Part shown: in pieces, positions 6,432 to 7,850 of the stretch | Numbering within the stretch: the first letter of the stretch is position 1 | How the letters are laid out: each line of letters begins with the position of its first letter | Assembly: GCA_955652245.1 (NCBI GenBank) | Contig: CATPAV010000170.1 | Location: 1 to 7,850 of the forward strand | Reading direction: 5' to 3' | Length of the DNA: 7,850 bases | Source of the DNA: an uncultured Candidatus Udaeobacter sp. | GTDB lineage: Bacteria; Verrucomicrobiota; Verrucomicrobiia; Chthoniobacterales; UBA10450 | Notes under the pieces: generated by a model | Seen by the model: the letters and a program-made list of their open reading frames with translations, nothing else | Told to the model about the DNA's origin: nothing | Database searches by the model: none | Made by a program: the position numbers and the translations under genes

Positions 6432-6513
6432 TGCCAGGGAGGGGACTCGAACCCCTAAGGATTTCTCCACCAGATCCTAAGTCTGGCGCGTCTGCCAATT
6501 TCGCCACCCTGGC
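6432..6513 (-). tRNA. tRNA-Leu (anticodon UAG)
   Basis: Read on the minus strand, the 82-nt molecule folds fully: acceptor GCCAGGG/CCCTGGC with discriminator A, D-stem GCG/CGC, anticodon stem CCAGA/TCTGG with loop CTTAGGA (anticodon TAG), a long variable arm with GGA/TCC stem as expected for leucine, and T-arm AGGGG-TTCGAGT-CCCCT. It decodes CUA and probably other CUN codons. The 3' CCA is not encoded (the next bases are CGA), so it is added after transcription. Confidence 0.97.
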
Positions 6514-6797
6514 TCAAATTCGCTCGATCTAGCACAAACTCTAGTACAAACGGCGCCGAACATCTCGTGTCGCCTTGGTAAAACGGTTCCTACACGCGCA
6601 CGACTTACACTCATCGATTCTCGGCTTTTCGACTGTTCACGACGAAAATCCCACAACCGCACAACGGTTTAACTGAAATCGGGGTCGTTTTCCATCTTGG
6701 CCAACTTGAATTCTATTTCACAAGGGGCAAGTTCGCCGCATACGGAGGTGTTGCAATTCCGGTGACCGGGACGGCTGACGGCTCCCCGGCCTGCTCT
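6514..6797. other. Non-coding stretch upstream of tRNA-Leu
   Basis: No convincing gene is seen in these 284 bp. Two near-identical 12-mers, CTAGCACAAACT and CTAGTACAAACG, lie in tandem at 6529-6552, that is 16-39 bases before the tRNA 5' end where its promoter should sit; no clean -35/-10 pair was recognised. At 6766-6789 a CCGGG/CCCGG pair encloses a doubled GACGGCT (6771-6784 area); it lies just past the stop of the small basic gene but has no T-run. Confidence 0.5.
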
Positions 6798-7115
6798 TTA
6801 CGAGCGGCCAGCTTTCCTTCTTGCTGCCCAACGCGCTTTCATTAGTTGCGAAAGTTTTCTCCTCCCGGCTGCTGAGATTCCGCCCTTTCTCTTTGCAGTC
6901 GAGGCCGTCGCCGCCCTTCTCTTTTTCTTAGCCCATCGTGCCTTCATTGCAGCGCCAATTTTTGCACGAGCCTGAGGAGACATCCTTCGGCGGCCTCTGT
7001 GAGTCGATGAACTTGACGAGGAAGTTCTAAAGATCGAGGCAAGACGCTTTTGAAGGGTATCCATCTGCCGGCGAATAGAGACTGCTTGTTCCAGGGTTTT
7101 AAGCGATAGGTCCAT
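6798..7115 (-). CDS. Small basic protein with two MKARW repeats
   Basis: The product is not a family I can name with certainty. From the ATG at 7115 it has 105 residues; a GTG at 7145 would add ten. Residues about 4-30 (SLKTLEQAVSIRRQMDTLQKRL) form an amphipathic, probably coiled-coil helix. A serine run (32-37) links to two copies of a basic 21-residue unit: 45-65 (RxxMSPQARAKIGAAMKARWAKKK region) and 80-100 (ISAAGRRKLSQLMKARWAARR), with 9 identities including MKARWA. The overall charge is strongly positive, which suggests nucleic-acid binding. The unit faintly recalls NUMOD3-type DNA-binding modules and other KxRWA motifs in soil bacteria. Start choice is uncertain because no Shine-Dalgarno is visible. 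It is divergent from hflK. Confidence 0.68.
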   Translation of the reverse strand: MDLSLKTLEQAVSIRRQMDTLQKRLASIFRTSSSSSSTHRGRRRMSPQARAKIGAAMKARWAKKKRRAATASTAKRKGGISAAGRRKLSQLMKARWAARRKAGRS

Positions 7116-7316
7116 GCGGTGTGCATAGCCGCTCTTTTTGCCCACAGCAACTACGTTTTTCGCTCGGACGTAGCGTTCTTGATTTCGAAATCTTTCTCCG
7201 ACGTTTCAAGAGCGTGCAAACGATCGAAGACAGAAACTTTCGTCTTTCCGATGCGGATTCATCTGTCTAGTCTCCCTCGAGAAGGGCCCGGATCGAGGCC
7301 GTCCACACGAATCAGA
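7116..7316. promoter_or_regulatory. Divergent intergenic region between basic protein gene and hflK
   Basis: About 200 bp separate the two divergent starts and presumably carry both promoters. Visible structure is limited to CTACG/CGTAG (7151-7173 area) as a loose hairpin and a perfect 12-bp palindrome GATTTCGAAATC at 7181-7192. Neither is strong evidence for an operator. No clear Shine-Dalgarno precedes hflK. Confidence 0.35.
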
Positions 7317-7850
7317 ATGCCCAACCAGCCGCCCGCCATTCAAACTTTTCAGATGCCGCAGATGCCGAGCATTCCGGTGCGGCTGATCGCTGGGATCGCC
7401 GCGATTATTCTCCTGATCGTCCTTGCGTGGACATCCTGCTACACGGTGCAGGCGGAATCGGAAGGGGTCGTTCTTCGCTTTGGCAAGTTTTTGAAAACGG
7501 TCGAGCCCGGGCTGCATTTCAAGCTGCCCTTCGGCATCGACAAAGTAGCTGTCCTGCCGACGCGGCGGCAATTGAAACTTGAGTTCGGCTTCGTCACTCC
7601 TGGATATACAAATCCCGACCAGCCGTCAAAAGATGCGGAAGAAGAAAGGTCAATGGTCACGGGCGACCTGAACGCCGCACTTGTCGAATGGGTCGTGCAA
7701 TATCGCATCGACGATCCCAAACAATATTTGTTCGACGTCCGCAATCCCGCCCAAACCTTGCGCGATTTATCGGAAGCGGCCATGCGCGAAGTGATCGGCG
7801 ACCGCACGGTGGACGAAGTCATTACGATCGGCCGGCAAGATATCGAAGTC
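7317..7850 (+). CDS. hflK: HflK, membrane SPFH-domain regulator of FtsH, N-terminal part
   Basis: HflK forms a membrane-anchored cage with HflC that surrounds and modulates the FtsH protease. The reading frame opens at the ATG at 7317 and runs off the right edge (178 residues, about half of the family length). Residues 1-20 are short and rich in P, Q and M. Residues 22-41 form one transmembrane helix (VRLIAGIAAIILLIVLAW). The SPFH/band 7 domain follows: QAESEGVVLRFGKFLKTVEPGLHFKLPFGIDKV (45-77), then RSMVTGDLNAALVEWVVQYRIDDPKQYLFDV (111-141), the signature that separates HflK from HflC, and the AMREVIGDRTVDEV segment (155-168). The N-terminus is shorter than the glycine-rich one of E. coli HflK. 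hflC would be expected just downstream, outside the window. Confidence 0.95.
   Translation, partial: MPNQPPAIQTFQMPQMPSIPVRLIAGIAAIILLIVLAWTSCYTVQAESEGVVLRFGKFLKTVEPGLHFKLPFGIDKVAVLPTRRQLKLEFGFVTPGYTNPDQPSKDAEEERSMVTGDLNAALVEWVVQYRIDDPKQYLFDVRNPAQTLRDLSEAAMREVIGDRTVDEVITIGRQDIEV

Noticed and set aside
6432..6513. tRNA-Leu as an integration site of a genomic island
   Set aside because: No second copy of the tRNA 3' end, no integrase and no direct repeat of attachment-site type is seen in the window.
6477..6662. Minus-strand open frame ending in GWRNWQTR
   Set aside because: This ending is the well-known translation of a tRNA-Leu 5' half; the frame runs into the tRNA and is not a gene.
6766..6789. 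CCGGG/CCCGG hairpin past the small basic gene as a terminator
   Set aside because: Short stem, 14-base loop and no T-run on the minus strand; not a convincing intrinsic terminator.
7181..7192. Perfect 12-bp palindrome GATTTCGAAATC upstream of hflK
   Set aside because: One or two such palindromes are expected by chance in a window of this size, and it does not extend further. Mentioned in the intergenic entry but not claimed as an operator.

Overview
This 7.85 kb window looks like chromosomal DNA from a soil- or sediment-type Verrucomicrobiota bacterium (Chthoniobacterales-like is my best guess). The guess rests on moderate GC, few clear Shine-Dalgarno sites, an rpmE-prfA-prmC-murA gene string, an NLPY form of PrmC, and a small basic protein with MKARW motifs. 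No rRNA or other marker is present, so the placement is inference.

Positions 1-2942 (minus strand) hold a housekeeping cluster transcribed right to left: rpmE (ribosomal protein L31, zinc form), prfA (release factor 1), prmC (methylase of the release-factor GGQ glutamine) and murA (first committed step of peptidoglycan synthesis, cut by the window edge). PrmC modifies the product of its neighbour prfA. prmC and murA overlap by 8 bases. The 67-bp gap between rpmE and prfA is almost filled by two inverted GTAG-headed palindromes, a textbook REP doublet (REPIN), ending three bases before the prfA start codon.

Positions 2984-6212 (plus strand) run divergently from rpmE: an AMP-forming acyl-CoA synthetase-like ligase, a protein with a DUF4388/PATAN-like domain and a disordered N-terminus, and a short ROK-family sugar kinase resembling polyphosphate glucokinase. 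The last two are close enough to be co-transcribed.

Positions 6213-7316 are more accessory in character: a ~170-bp element bounded by 12-bp inverted repeats (a MITE-like or structured-RNA candidate), a tRNA-Leu(UAG) on the minus strand without encoded CCA, and a small, very basic two-repeat protein. From 7317 to the right edge lies the start of hflK, a membrane-anchored SPFH-domain protein that normally works with HflC on the FtsH protease.

No complete new defence or mobile system is visible. The most interesting signals are the REPIN inside the rpmE-prfA leader, a possible RF1-sensitive readthrough arrangement at the same place, and the inverted-repeat element beside the tRNA.
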